A stretch of 64,000 nucleotides of DNA from Pelecanus crispus. Lineage: Eukaryota > Chordata > Aves > Pelecaniformes > Pelecanidae. Shown in pieces: positions 26,601 through 40,000 of this stretch. Every line of letters begins with the position of its first letter. Positions within the stretch are counted from its first letter, which is position 1. The translations under genes and the position numbers were made by a program. A model generated the notes under the pieces. That model worked only from the letters and a program-made list of their open reading frames with translations, was not told where the DNA came from and did no database searches. The stretch covers positions 153,165,967-153,229,966 of the forward strand of contig NC_134644.1 of the NCBI RefSeq assembly GCF_030463565.1, read 5' to 3'.

Positions 26601-27289
26601 TGTTGTCAGCATGTGTCAGATGCTCAGTACACCCCTAAAAGCAGGCCTCTCAGACAACTTTGTCGGGGTGTACTTAACCTGTGCTTAGCTGCAGCACCTC
26701 ACAGATCTGCTTCTGCTCATGCAGCTGCTGGTTTCCACCCTCTCTGGTCTGGATACAACTATTTAGGCAGAAATGTAGCTAAGCTGAACAAATAACCATT
26801 TTCTGTTATGTGTTATTTTCAGCCCAGATCAGTTCCCTGTTCATCACCTGGACTCCTAAGTGTGATGTTCTTACTTGGCAGTGAAGGGTGGGTATCACAG
26901 GAAAGGGAAGGAAAGAGTAGCATCATCTGGTGTCCTGCATTTTCCTGTGAAAGCATGGAGACCAAGGGATGGATTTATTTGACCCAAGGGGTCACCTAGA
27001 TTCCCTTTACAGCAGATGGAAGGACACAAGCAGCTGCTTGACCCATTTCATCCTAAGACAGTCAGGACAAACTGTCCCACATGTGCACACTGTCCATAAA
27101 CAGAATGGTGAGTGGCAGGCACACATGCAGCGATGTAAAAGCAGATGAGGCCAGTCACACTCCTACAGCCTCTCCGGACCTGAAGGCAGTACTGGAAGGG
27201 CTCTTGAGACTACAGGTACATAAGGTCCACCTAATTGCTCCGAGGTGCCAAAGTAATTTTGAATGTTGCCCTTATTTTTTAATTCACAG
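14646..27289. other. 12.6-kb intergenic stretch, no gene recognised
   Basis: I find no coding exon, structural RNA or obvious mobile element. A 22-base A tract lies at 15357-15378 and short A/T tracts elsewhere. Open frames are short (133 codons at most, at 24333-24734), have no familiar motif, and many overlap others on the opposite strand. Old, diverged repeats could be present but are not visible to me. Confidence 0.5.
15357..15378 (+). repeat. Poly-A tract (A22)
   Basis: An uninterrupted run of 22 A. CR1 elements do not leave poly-A tails, so in a bird genome this is either a chance microsatellite or the tail of a retrocopied RNA; no parent RNA is recognisable upstream. Confidence 0.8.
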
Positions 27290-28012
27290 AGTAGGCTAAA
27301 AGGATTTTCATGCACCACCACAGGCTGGGGGCCAACTGGCTGGGAAGCAGCTTTGCAGAAAAAGTCCTGGGAGTGTGGACAAGAGGTTGGCCATGAGCCA
27401 GCAATGTGCCCTTGTGGCAAGGAAGCCAATGTATCCTGGGCTGTATTAGGCTTAGTGTTGCCAGCAAGTCAAGGGAGGCGATCCTTCCCCTCTGCTTGAC
27501 ACTGGTGCGGCCCATCTGGAGCGCTGTGCCTAGTGCTGGGCTTCCCAGTGCAAGAGAGACAAGGACATACTGGAGCAAGCCCAGTGAAGGGTCACAAATA
27601 TGATTCAGGGACTGGAGCATCTGTCATATGGGAAGTTCAGGCTGGAAAAGAGATGTCTCAGGGGGATCTCATCAGTGTGTGTAAATATTTGATGGGGAGT
27701 GGGTGTAAAGAAGAGGAGACAGACTCTTCTCAGCGGTGCCAAATGCAGGGACAAGAGGCAATGGGGGTGCACTGAAATAAAGGAAATTCCATTTCAATGT
27801 AAGAAAAAAATATTTTTACTGCTTGGTTGGTCAAACAGTGGAGCAGGTTGCCCAGAGAGCTTTTGGAGTCTCCATCCTTGGAGATACTCAAAACCTGACT
27901 GGACACGGCCCTGAGCAACCTGCTGTAGCTGATCCTACTCTGAGCAGGAGGCTGGACTAGGTGATATCCAGAGGTGTCTGCCAGCCTCAAGTACTCGTTG
28001 ATTCTGTAATTT
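27290..28012 (+). mobile_element. CR1 LINE 3' fragment, old
   Basis: The CR1 reverse-transcriptase C-terminus is recognisable with frameshifts, for example a [23 protein letters not shown] segment near 27325-27380, then SREAILPLCLTLVRP near 27465-27510. The typical 3' end follows, with CATCCTTGGAGATACTCAAA at about 27870 and a degenerate terminal repeat (TGATTCTGTAATTTT) near 28000. High divergence and broken frame indicate an old copy. It closely resembles the 3' half of the copy at 58526-59552. Confidence 0.9.
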
Positions 28013-28980
28013 TTTTGAAGAGCTAGTTTTAAAATATTTTTCCTTCACACTGTCATTGTTGGGAAGCATTAAGCTATCACTGATATCTCAGTGATACATC
28101 AGTAACAGTCACATGGTTCACTTCAGTTAGCTCAACTTTGAATTTTTCTGGGCTCAGAATAAGTGATTTGGGGTGTGTGTTTCATTCTTACCCTTATGTT
28201 GCTGATGAGCAGCTTTGTCTCCATTTTAATATATGTGTTTGTCTAGAAATATCTGTGGGCTTTAAAAGTTAGCAAAGAGTTCATAAATGAACACTGAACA
28301 ACATCCCTTGCTATTTTTAATGTTTTGCTGTTATGGAGGCTGGTGGTAAAACCACTCAAATTTTTTCAACTTTTAAGGAGGCATTCAGAACAGACCAAAG
28401 CAGTCAGAGTAAACTGGCCAGCAAAATCATGTTTGCATTGCCAGAGCAACACAAAACCAGCCAAGCCTTACTTGTCTTTAGTTCACAAATGTCTCATTTC
28501 CCTAGCACACTCTGTTATAAAGACCAGTATTTTGTGAGGGGCAAAATAGTTCTAGTTCCTCTTGTTCATGTGTCCCTGATTCATTACAGAATATACAAGC
28601 ATTATAGGTCAATGGTAACAGTCAGACAGGAGAAAACACCCAGCTGTCAACTACAATGTCATATAAGATACTATTTCAGTCATTGTTTACAGTGTTTACA
28701 ATGCAATGTGTTTCTAAACCTAGTTGATGCATAAGATTACTCTGACTTTAATATCCAGCTAAAGTTTGGATGATCTGTGTTTTTGCCCTATCAGTCAGAC
28801 TCATTTGAGACACATTCAAGACAAGGAAAGGATATGTGATGAAGCTCTTAAAGTCTCTAGAGTTGACATGAAAAATGGGTGAACAGACCCACATGGCAGT
28901 TCTTACAAAGCTCAAGAAGTAAAAGCTGGCAGAGCATGTGCTCTATTTTCCAAACATTAAGTCCTTCAAGAATCAAAGTT
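28013..28980. other. Intergenic, nothing recognised
   Basis: AT-rich unique-looking sequence. A 133-codon plus-strand open frame at 28333-28734 has no familiar motif and no splice context, and is probably chance. Confidence 0.5.
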
Positions 28981-28984
28981 AGGA

Positions 28985-29345
28985 CGTGACAGTCTGAATG
29001 GATTGACAGCTAGATGGGTTAAAACCTGTTTGGGCGGTCAGGCTCAGAGAGCGGTGGTTAGTGGGCCATAATCCACCTGGATGCTGCAGAAGTAGAGTGC
29101 AGGGGTCTATCCTGGGACCTGTCCACTTAAACATCTTTACTAATGACCTGGAGGAGGTGGTGGAGTCTGCTGTCATCAAGTTTGCATACAACACCAAACT
29201 GGGGGTGGGAATCGGCCAATATACTCAAGGGCTCTGCTGCCATTCAGGGGCACCTAGCAAGGCTGGAGGAATAGGCCAAAAGCAAAAATTCAGCAAAGGC
29301 AAATGCAAAGTCCTTTACTTGGGGAGGAATAGTAGAACCATGAGA
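28985..29345 (+). mobile_element. CR1 LINE internal fragment (reverse-transcriptase region)
   Basis: A broken frame reads RVQGSILGPVHLNIFTNDLE, then FAYNTKLG (decayed form of the catalytic FADDTKLG), then KGKCKVLYLGRNSR. It is truncated at both ends, so it may be the remains of a longer copy. Confidence 0.88.
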
Positions 29346-29349
29346 TGAA

Positions 29350-29420
29350 AGGATAATTCTGGTTGGATGGGACCTCAGTAGGGCTCTAGTCCAGCCTCCT
29401 GCTGGGGAGAGGACTTGAGA
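29350..29420 (-). mobile_element. Short CR1 3'-end fragment, antisense
   Basis: The segment GGTTGGATGGGACCTCAGTA and the following TCTAGTCCAGCCTCCTGC match the reverse of the CR1 3' end. It directly abuts the sense fragment at 28985-29345, which suggests one CR1 inserted into another. Confidence 0.7.
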
Positions 29421-30257
29421 GGGTACAGACATCAGTGTCCAGGTAACATGGCCTGGTGGGGTGGGCTGGGATGGGAGGATCTTCAGTTTGACACAACACA
29501 TGTTTGAGAAACCACTCGCCTTTTATGAGATTCAAGTTCTGAAGTGCAAACTGTGGTGAAAATTTAACCTACAGGATTACTGCAAAAGACTACTTGGCAG
29601 GATTTATTGAATTTAATAGTTTGCTATAGGACTAGCTCTGGCTTTGGTGTAAAATGGGAGTGTTTGAAACACTGTAGAACAGTAGGGGTTTAGTGATAGT
29701 GTTTGTAAAAGAGAGTGCATACCAGCCAATCTAAATAATCTGTTGGTGTTATTTCATGCTGACTCCTGATATTAAGCTGGGAAGCACCTCAGAAAGGCAT
29801 TTCCAGGGCTGCAGAAGCAGGCAGCTGCCTGGCAGGGGGCATGGGCTCTTCCAAGCATGGGCTGGCACACTATGGGGATGGGAGCTGAGGGAGCTCAGGG
29901 TGGTGGCAGGCTGCCCACAGGGACACGGGTGCTGCCAGCCCAAACCCGGGCTGGCTTTTCATCAGGGTTCATCCAAGATTGCAGACTGGCAGCGGAGGTG
30001 GCAGAATTGGCAGCCCTGGGGTCCCCAAGGCAGAAGTGGGGGGAGGGAAAGGATGTGGGGAGGGAGCAGGGACTTGGAGGGCGCGGAGATGGAGGATGGC
30101 CAGGAGGAGGGCTCGGTGGGCGTCTGCACTTCCAGAGACCTGTGGGAGTTTGTCAGCACAGTGTGAGCTCAGGGGCTGTGTCCCCCTCTGTGCCCCAGTG
30201 AGTTGTCAGGGACTGAGGAGCACCGCAGGGCTCTCCAGCAGCCACAGGCAGCTCTTC
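29421..30257. other. Intergenic with GC- and G-rich patch
   Basis: 29800-30230 is GC-rich with many G runs on the + strand, including a dense cluster at 30038-30064. Overlapping open frames of 114 and 136 codons occur but have the biased composition of GC-rich shadows. No gene recognised. Confidence 0.45.
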
Positions 30258-30430
30258 ATAGAATCATAGAATAGAATCATAGAATCATAGAATCGTTTAG
30301 GTTGGAAAAGACCTTTAAGATCATCCAGTCCAACCATTAACCTACACTACCAAGTCCACTCTAAACCAATCAAGGGTAGACTAGACTAAACCATGTCCCC
30401 AAGTGCCACATCTACCCGTTTTTTGAACAT
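30258..30430 (-). mobile_element. CR1 LINE 3' end only, antisense
   Basis: A severely 5'-truncated copy: about 170 bases from the terminal repeat (ATAGAATC units at 30258-30294) to CCCGTTTTTTGAAC. It is very similar to the first 160 bases of the copy at 6981, including the TAGACTAGACTAAACC segment, so both belong to the same subfamily. Confidence 0.92.
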
Positions 30431-32971
30431 CTAAAAAAAGTTCCTCAGCTCCTCGCTGCAGGGCAGGCATCACTGCCCTTAGTCCCACAGTACCACTGGG
30501 ATTCAGGTCTGTCCTGCATTCTCCATGAACCCAAAGGGTGCAGTCTGTCTGTACTGTATCTTTTGCCTCCACAGGGACTCACTGTAAGTTGATGGACTTG
30601 AACTGACTTCAGAGCTTCTGTCTCAAATGAATGTGGCTTTATCCACACCCCTTTTTCTCCAAAATCGTTGATTTGGTAGCTCATGAATGCCTGTGCCATG
30701 CTGCCCTACTGGTTGCATTTGTGCTGGTGAAGGATCACCCAGTTATTTCCCCTCTGATGGCTTGTAGGTGGCACTCAGCATTGCTGCTCCTGTGCCGCAG
30801 CCTTGCTGGCTCAGGGCAGAGCCTCAGCCACATTTCTGGGCTGAGTTTGTAGTAGATCCATCAAATCCAAAGCAGGTAGCATGACGTATGTTTGGATAAA
30901 ACCTAAATCCCCCTGTCTGTTACAGTGTAAGTCAAGAGTAGCATCCACATTGACTCCAAGGGCAGCAGGACAGATTGAAAAGTCCTCAAAATATAAACAT
31001 TTCCAGTGACAGCTGTCAATGATTTATAAACCGTTCTCCATCCACATTGACAACTAGCACATGGGTAATAAAGAATACACTTAAGACGAAACATTTTGTA
31101 CAATTACTGTTTCCTCAGATGGTCATATTATTTTACTCAGAAATGTAGTCTATTCTGTTGCTTAACTCTGCTACGCTTGTGTTAACACAAATGACTACTT
31201 TTGTCACCAGTTGGCTAAACTAATGCAGAGCTTGGAAAACACATTTCCTGAGCTAATGGCAGGAACAAATAGCCACAAGAGTGAACTATTTACACGTTTC
31301 TCCTTTGGGATACAAAGTTCAGAATAATTACCACAAACACAAAAGATGCTGTACTAGAGTTTTAATTAAAAACAAAAACAAAATAAAATGCACACAATAA
31401 TTCTGAGTTTGGGGAACAGAAACAAGTCCCATTCTTTTTTGCCACACAGGCTAATAGCTGGTTTTAATGTGATGCATTTGTATCACTAAAGCCATTTATC
31501 TCAACCTTTTTTAAGTAAAGAACTTAAACTTTGAGGGGAAAAATCTGCAGGCCATTTTGTATGGTCTTCCAAGTATTGGTTAGCAGTTTAAAGGGAGGGA
31601 AATAAACAAAGTAAGTACTTCACATTTAGATTAAAAAAATGATAATATTCTGCAAAAATTGTAATTTGACAGCTACATTAAAAATATTATTTAAGCTTGG
31701 GGTGTGGGCAGAACACATCCTGGCCAGCTGCATGGGGTTATACCTGCAAAGAGTTTTTAAATCCTTTTAGTGTAGCTTGAGAACATGTTTTGCAGTCATG
31801 TTAGGGTGAAGGATCACTGGCAAGCCCTGGAGTACACGCTGAGTAACCCTGATTTTGGATAGGAAGTGCAGTGGACTTTTTTGCCATTGGAAACCCCAGG
31901 AAGACCGTGTCTGCCCACCCAGACACACCTTAGGGCACTGCACCAAGTGCTGTTGGTAATGTGTATCACATTGGCATCCACCATGTACAATCAACTGAAG
32001 AGCTGCTTTGCTCTTCTTATTCCTTAAAATGCTCTGACAATCGGAAAGAAGACATTTCAGTCAGGCTATAAAAGGGTCTTATGTTTCTTCTGACACACAC
32101 CAGCACACCCTGCCTCTCTGAAACTGGAAAAGATGCAAAGATGTATGAGAAAGGGCCATCAAAGAAGAGCCCTAAAGGGTACGTAGGTATTTTACTGACA
32201 AAAAGCCAAGTAAACTTCAAATGTGCATAGACTTATTATACAGCCTGGCACATGGGTGAGGCAAAATCCTTCAAATGATCCCTTCAGAAGCCAGCTCCTC
32301 TCTCCCAGCACAAGCCCGGCTGTCAATAGCCAAGGCAGCAGTGAGTTTTCTTTATGTTATAGGAAGAAGGAGAAATGTAGCCTGGACAGGAAAAAACCAA
32401 ACAAACAAAACCCCCAAACCACCAAAACCTAAGGAAGAGAAGGAGTGACCATGGCCCCAAGTGTGCAAAGTAAAGCAGGGGAGATGGTCAGCACCCCTTC
32501 CTTCTTTCCCTTCTGCCCCTTCTGTCATGCTGTCTTGCCCTAGGACTATCTGGTCTGCCCTTCACAGCACGAGGTCTGCTCAATTTTTTTCTTCATAATG
32601 CACACACAAATTTAGTCTGGGAGTGCAGCTGACACTAGCTGTGCGGTTGGAGATGGGAGAGAGCCCCCAACACTGTCTGAAGAGGGAATTATGTATGTGA
32701 ATTACCATGGCATGAGAGGGGATCAGGGCTAGTGGCCAAGGCTAAGGCTCTCCTTCCTCTGCACTCCTCAGAAAGTTCTTAAAAATAGCTAGTTTATTTT
32801 TTTTCCTCAGTTCTGCTACCTTGCCAACAAGTATCTCCTCTCCCACTGTGCAGGGGGAGCACAGGAGAGCACTGGGTGCACTGGGTTGGTACTGGGGAGC
32901 TGTAGGGAGCTGGTAGGGCTGAGTGCTGCAGGAGTGCTGCTGTTTGGGCTTTTGGCTGGAGGCCGAGAGGG

Positions 32972-33000
32972 TGTTACATGCATCTGTGATGCATGTAACA
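32972..33000. repeat. Perfect inverted repeat (13-bp arms, 3-base loop)
   Basis: Left arm TGTTACATGCATC at 32972-32984, loop TGT, right arm GATGCATGTAACA at 32988-33000. The arms are exactly complementary. It could extrude a cruciform or be a dimeric protein site; no transcript is known to me here. Confidence 0.9.
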
Positions 33001-36000
33001 GCTCTGACCCTGTAGCAGGGTTCAAGGAAGTCTGTCCACAGTGGCAGATCTGCCCTGCATCATTTCACATGGACACTGAGACAAGCCCATTTTCAGCCAG
33101 TTTCTAATGTATCCAGGCTGAGGAATACAATCACCATCTCTGCATGGCAATTTTGTGATATGTATCCTATTTATGGTGGTAGTTCCAGCTGAGGTCATGA
33201 ACTGCAAATGCTATTTCGATTACTGAACTAGCTGAATCTGCCAATTATTTGCCTTCATCTTGGACTGTAACTGGTGTGGTTACTGAGGTGGTGACACAGG
33301 ACTAATATCAGACAGACATTTGTGAGCTCTAAAACAGTTCTGCTTAAATCTCTGGGCAAGGGCATGGCCAGACCAAAAAAACACATGGGTTGGCTGGTAG
33401 CTAAGCAGCAGGTCTGGTGGGGACAGTAACAACCTGACAAGGGGTTCGTTCATGGCTTCATCCTGATATGGAGGACAGAGTACAGAAAGGAGGTTTGGAT
33501 GTTTTAGAAAGGGAGAAAGATCTGAGAGACCCCGTGAAGTGAAGGAAATGCCTCATGTGTGACAAGGGGTCTCTGGGAGAAAGGTAAAATCCTGAAGCAT
33601 AGTCAGGAGTGGGGAAGCATGGAGACATGGGAAGGTGTATTTTATTGTTTTCTCTGGAACTATGATTTGTTTGGGTTGCATAAAGAAATCATTAATTTAT
33701 TAGAAATGTTAACATAGTTTGTGTCGCTACGAGACATCATGTGTCTTAATGGCAAACTAAATTTTCACTTGGATGGAAGACTGGAGCTGTAGAAAAAGGT
33801 CAGTTACAACTGCCCTAAAGTTTTGCCAAAAAGAGGACAGGCCAATTGGCTCAAACCAATTAGCTCCTACATAAATTCCACTGATGTAAAGAACTAGGCC
33901 TTTTCTCTTGGTAGGGACGTCAGGGATGTGACACTTAAAAAACCAAAGTCTCTCTATTAAAAACATGAAAGACACTAATTGTATCTTAAGAGAATGAACA
34001 TTTAGCAAGCTACAGGAAATGAACAGTTAATACATAACAGACTTCAATAGTTACCAGGCTTATTATATTGGAGCAAGATTAAACTCTCCATGGCATTGGT
34101 ATTCTGGATAAATGGTAGCAAATCAATTTGACTAAAAGTATGACAAAGTTTTTTTCTTTCGCAATCTGAGCTGTACTGTCTACCTAATAGTTAAGTAACT
34201 AAGATATAAATCTTCTTATGAAACTTCAGTGAAACAAGGAGGATATTCACTGACTTTTACTGAGAAGACTGGGTTGCTTTTCTTTTTACAGACATTTCAC
34301 CTCATTAACATTTAAACAATCTCTGTAGAAAGGCTAAAGAAAATAAAATGAAACCTTTCAGTATAATTCTGATGAGGGCGGGAGATCCATCGAGAACTGG
34401 TAAATCAGGAAAAAGGAAAAGTAATTACTGTGTATTGAGCATCTTTATTCCTATCCAATTGACTCAAACATTTACAGCATGCCAGAAGCAAAGAAAATGC
34501 AGTAATTTTGTCATAGCACTGATACTTTCTTTGAGATCATTGAAAAGTACATAATAGGGCATTTATCAGCTAGGAGCAAGTTTTTCAGAAAGAATTATTA
34601 ATTTTAATTATCATATGGTAGAACTTTTAACATATAACATAATCTATATTTCAGATTTTGAGTATATGCCAGGCTAACTTTCTTTGCAAAATGCCCCTAT
34701 ACTGCCGCAGGTCCTCAGGGGGAGGAACCAGCCTCAGGTTGTCCCCCTGTTCTACTCCCAGGAGGTTTGGCTGGTGTCTCCAAACAATCCTTATTAGCAT
34801 CACAGCTATAATCAAGCTCTTTCAGCACAGTGTAATTCAGCTCATTAGTAATTACAATTCACCACAAATGTGTCCTCAGGGCAACTACCTTTCCTATAAA
34901 TCTCTCAGTTAAAATCAGTTTTTAACCATGTTTTTCCTGTGCTGGCATATGATCTGTGTTGTTTGAGTACTTGGAGAAGAACTCAGGCTCTGGCTGGCTA
35001 ACTGAAGTTAGCTGGAAAGTTGTCTTCCTCAAAGCCTCCTCACACCCCTGTTTTCTGTCAAATGCCCTATTACCTATGAAATCTTTCATGCTGCAACCTG
35101 TTAGCTGATTATAAAATGTATGTTTCCCCCAACTTTCCCATATTTACAGAATGTTTTGTAGTTCTAAAGTGGCTTAGCTCATCTTGAACACAATCTTTGC
35201 TTGATTGCAGGAAAGGAAATGGCTGATTAGCTGTTTTCTTCCTAACAAAATACAAATGTTGATAAATGGTAATTGGAGTTGTGATTACTGAAGAAAGGCT
35301 AATATACTGGGAGCCTGAATGCTGTTGCTTTCAGTAAAAATGCAGAAGGAAGTAAATCTGCTAGAATAGAAACTCCTTTTCTTATAAATCACATACTTTA
35401 ACACCTAGTGATGTTTTTTCTATTTGTCTTCATTAGATGTATGCTAAAAGTGCTTACCTGTAACAACTTAAATAATGAATTGCTTGAATCATTGTACCAG
35501 ACTTATTTCAAAACTTATAATGAATTGGTTTAAGATACCAAAAAAAGATATAACCACAGAAAATTTATTCCGTTCTCCCTCTTTGCTGCCAACTAGCAGT
35601 GGCTGTGTTTACTGTGTTTACTATCATCAAGATGACAAGGATTTTCTTTTACTTTTGTACTGCACCAAAGTTCTCTGAAAATGTCATACAGCTAATCCTC
35701 TGATTTTATTAGTGAATTTGGGGGTCAAAAAATCTCTGGGTAGGTCAGAAGAAAAGCAGCATCGTACCTGTCAGGTTTTATCCCTGGCAGCTCTTTTTTT
35801 ACCGCCGTTGTAACTTTATTTATAAATAAACATTTAACTTCTCCAATATTTGAGTTACCTTATTGCTTCTGACCAGAACTGTCATGAACTGCAACTTCCA
35901 ATTGGTAGAATGTACGCTGTCTCTCTTTGCTTGTTTCCATAAAGAATAATTTAATTGACTCCAGACAGACAAATCAAATAAACTAAAAAAAAAAATAATA

Positions 36001-37020
36001 AAAAAAAAATTTCCATTACAGAAGCTATAATGGCCTGATATGAATCTTTCCCATCTCACTTTGTCATTATTCTTTTTGTGGGTCCTTCCCAGGATAGCTC
36101 TGTTCATATTTGTCTTCTCTCTGTGCCCTTGGATGTTCTGCAGCTCAGGGCCCTGCCGAGGCAGAAACAGGAGCATCACTTTAACCATGGTGCAGTTTGT
36201 GAGTCCTGCTCCTTGCGGGGGCTCCCAAGAGCCTGCTTGCAGAGGAGGATTGTCACAGGGAGGATCAAGGTTAAGTTTTAGGACCGTATATATGGTGATC
36301 ACTCCCTTTCCTGTCCTATCTAGGTCTGTCTCTTTTCTCTCTTCTTCTTGCTAAAATAAAGGCACCACTGCCCCTTTCCACATCCATGCAGAAGCATTAA
36401 ACTACAGCTTTTTGCCCTAATTAGCTGGGGGAGCTGCTGATAATGCATATTCTCAGTTCCTAAGTAGTTCAGGCTCAAACCTTCATTGGCTTTATACCTC
36501 TGAGGAGATGAACTAAGCTGTTAATTGTTTAATGGCTAGAGAACTGTTAATATTTTTGTAGCTGATACAGGCTGTGGCTGTCTGGGAAGGTGGCATGTCC
36601 TGTGAAGTTACAGGACAGATGGGAACCCATAAGACTACATATTAATGTCTAATGAAATTCTAAATATTTCCATAACTCTGCAAACTTGTGTGTGTTGAGG
36701 TTTGTTTTATAATGCTTTGTGGGTTTCTTTCTGTGTCTTCCCCTTTGTTTTACCAGTTCTTCTTCCTCAAAACACTCTATTTCTATACTGGTTTTAGTAT
36801 CATATACTCATTGTGCACAAGAATTAACTTTATTACACCAACCACTTCCTCCCCCCTTTCTTTTAATTTAAAGAAGCCATTCTTTAGCTAAACCATGTGA
36901 GAGTCAGAAAACAGAAGACAGAGAATTCCGTCTTTGGCCAGAAGTAGACAACACAAGGAAAGGCTTTGGAAAGAATAGTCAAGTATTGTCTGGTAAGCCT
37001 TAGGCTGCCTTACATTTTCA

Positions 37021-37074
37021 TTTTTTTTTCTCTTTTTTCTGTTTTCTTTTTTTTTTCTTCTTTTTTTTTGTCAG
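37021..37074 (+). repeat. Long polypyrimidine (T-rich) tract ending in CAG
   Basis: A run of almost pure T/C for about 50 bases, ending TTTGTCAG at 37074. The layout resembles a strong 3' splice acceptor on the + strand, but no exon with coding sense follows. Confidence 0.7.
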
Positions 37075-40000
37075 AAGGAGCTTTCTTAGTAGTCACTAAC
37101 AAAACCCAAACATCCAAGGCTGGAAAATAATATTTTATTACAAGTTTCAATCAAGTTAGCAAAGTTATAAGCTCTTTCAAAGTAACTGAGGGGTAAAGAT
37201 GGAAATGCCAGACCTATTTTATAACAACATGGCCAGATGCTTTGATAGATCCATTATAAATTCTACTTACATTATTCTAAGCAAAGATTGCTATCCAGTT
37301 GCTGTTCCTTGGCTACATTATTTCTTTCCTTATCTCACTGATTCTTTTCATAGCATACAGTAGGAATTTATTAGTAATGTATCAGATTTCCTGGTAAGAT
37401 ATGGTCCAACAAATGCTGTTATTACATTTTTCTCTTTTTTCCATATAACCTTTTTCCTTTATCACTTTGGCAGTCTTTACTGTATGGGTGCCTTCACTGG
37501 AGCAATGCTGACTTCAGGTGTCTGGAATAGCATATATTATGGAAAAATTAGATTGGAATAGTTTGGTATTTCATAACAGTGTAACTGCCTGGGCAAAACC
37601 TTTTTGTGGTGCATCCTATTTGTTTTTCATTTCCTTAGAGTAATTTAAAAGAGTCAATTCTTATGTCTGGAGTATCTTTTGCTTTGGTGAAAAAGATAAT
37701 AGGGTATTGAGTGAACAATAGGATGAAAACATGAAGAAAAAAAAGGAATGAAAAATCAGTTATCAATGTATGAATACCTTGGGGTTTACTTTAAGCTGAT
37801 GAAAGTGATCTGGAACCCAATTCTGGAAAATGTGCTTTGTGAGTATCCCCAGGTGTCCCCTAACTAAGCAGGAGCTTACACAGCACCTTCAGCCTGAGAA
37901 CTTGCCTTGCTTTTCCCAGCCCATCCCCATCATTATGGCTCAGCAGAGATTACTTCCCCTCTCAGATTTTCTGGAATAACCTCTTGTGCAATCTCTAGCT
38001 AGTCAGTGTCAAAGTGATACCATGTATGTTAACATTTTTTAATAATATACTTTTTCAAAGCAATGTGTTTTTGAAATGAGTTAAAGCAGGAATACACGAG
38101 GAGCTGGGCATGTGACTTTAAGGAGGCTGGAATGCTCAGGCCAAGGACTCACATGAGTCCAAAACAAGGTGCGTGACTGCATGAAGGGAAGCTCCAGCTC
38201 AAGCGCATATGCCCATGAATCTGCCCAACAGTTCAGGCTGTGGAGTGAAGGGCAGGAATCCACCAGGCAGCCGTGACCCAGCAAGCATTTATTTCCAAAC
38301 AAGGTGGTTATTACAGACTCCTTAACCCAGCATCTCACACAGGCTGCATCTTCCTTTTCAGTAGAGCTAGTTAGGCAGGTGCAGCTCCTCATTATAACTG
38401 TGAAATTGCTACCAGTGCTTTTTTAAACGTTGATTTTATGTTTCATTTGAAATGCCTATTCTCTCTGCAGTTGGAGGTAACAGCTGTAGCTGGCTGCATA
38501 ATTTGTTGGGAGTGACATCTCCAACACAGAAGAGGTTATGAAACATAAACAAAGTAAAGTAACTTACAACAGCAAAGAGAGGCATTTTCAGCTTTCATTA
38601 AAAGAAGAAGTATGTGACAAATCTGTGCCTTGGGCAGTTGCTTCATGGTATCTGTTGGGCACTCAGTCAAGACTCCATAGAGAGGTAACGATCTCCTTTT
38701 CCTGGGACCAAGACAGGAGATTTATGTGGCCATCAGTGATGATTATTCAGCTGAAAACTCCCTGCTAAACTGCTTCCCTGGAGACTACTAGGAAGCTTCC
38801 CCAGCTCAACTTACAGGAATAGCTCTTTATAGCAAGGGTCAAGTTAGTGTTTTCATAGTGACTCAAACACTACCTTTATATCATACAAAGATTAGCTTCA
38901 GCTACCGGCATCAGATACAAGCTTTACCCAAGCTCAGCAGTATTTGGATGAGTTTTTTCACTGGAGCCCACCAGAAGTGAGTTGCTGCAATCCTGATTCA
39001 TGCTGAGAACCATTTGCTCATAGCTGTTGTGTCACTGGCTCCAGACATACCGCTCATCCAGTGGAGCTCTGCTCACTGTGAGTAATGATCCACTGTCATT
39101 ATTCCATTTCCTCAGATATTTAGAAAAGAAAATGTAATTGTCTTATTTTAATCTAAATTTCTGCTGTAGCAGTAAAACAGAAACAGTAATTAAAAACATG
39201 ACTCAAAACCAAGAGCACAAATATTTACAAATGCTGATCTTTGTTTCTTTCCTGGCTCTCTGGAAGCCAGCCGCAAGGAAGGACTATTAGTTTCTAGCTG
39301 GTCTTCCTTAGGCAGAAGCAGGCAAAGCAACATATTGAGTCATTTCAATGCGACACGGTGTTCACAGCTCTGAACTCGCTTTCTTCTTGCAGCACACAGA
39401 TATGTCACAAAAGGAAGCAACCTTCAGCATCTTAAAGACAAACCCAAAGAAATATGCATCCAGCTTGCATGTTACAATAGTTGAAGCATGGTGTTATCAA
39501 AACTGTGTTAATCACAGCATCGTTATCAGTTGAAATGCATTAAAGAACTGCCAGCACAGTAGGATTTTGAGCAGTGACATTTTTAGTACTTTTTATGTGC
39601 AAGCAAATTTTGCTAGTCATTCTGCAGGCATTAAGAAAAAAAAATGGGAAAAGACATCAGAAAAGCACTAATTCTGAAACCAGTCTCACTTTTTTAGTGC
39701 AGATAGAGGGATCTGTACTCTACTGGCAGACAGAGCAGAAGGAAAAACCAACAGCCATTGCTGTACTGTTGTTCAAAGTAGTAAACTGTCAGTTCCTCTC
39801 ATTCTATAGTGGCCAGTACTGGATAACATCAGCAGGGAAATCCAGGAACCAGGCAACCCCAGCAGCTGCTGTTAGCTAGAGAAAATATTCCCCCAACAGA
39901 GGCTCATGCTGTAGTTTGTACCTGGTGGCCTCGGCCTTCTCCAGCCAGCAGGCATCCAGGCATCAAGCTGGGTCCCAGAAAATGTGTTTGACAGTTGTGC

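Noticed and set aside
29756..30269. Overlapping plus-strand frames of 136, 114 and 96 codons
   Set aside because: All three frames are open because of the GC-rich composition; they are rich in G, R, W and Q without any domain pattern.
35820..36302. 160-codon minus-strand frame
   Set aside because: Overlaps plus-strand frames of similar quality and crosses an A/T-rich tract; no known motif.
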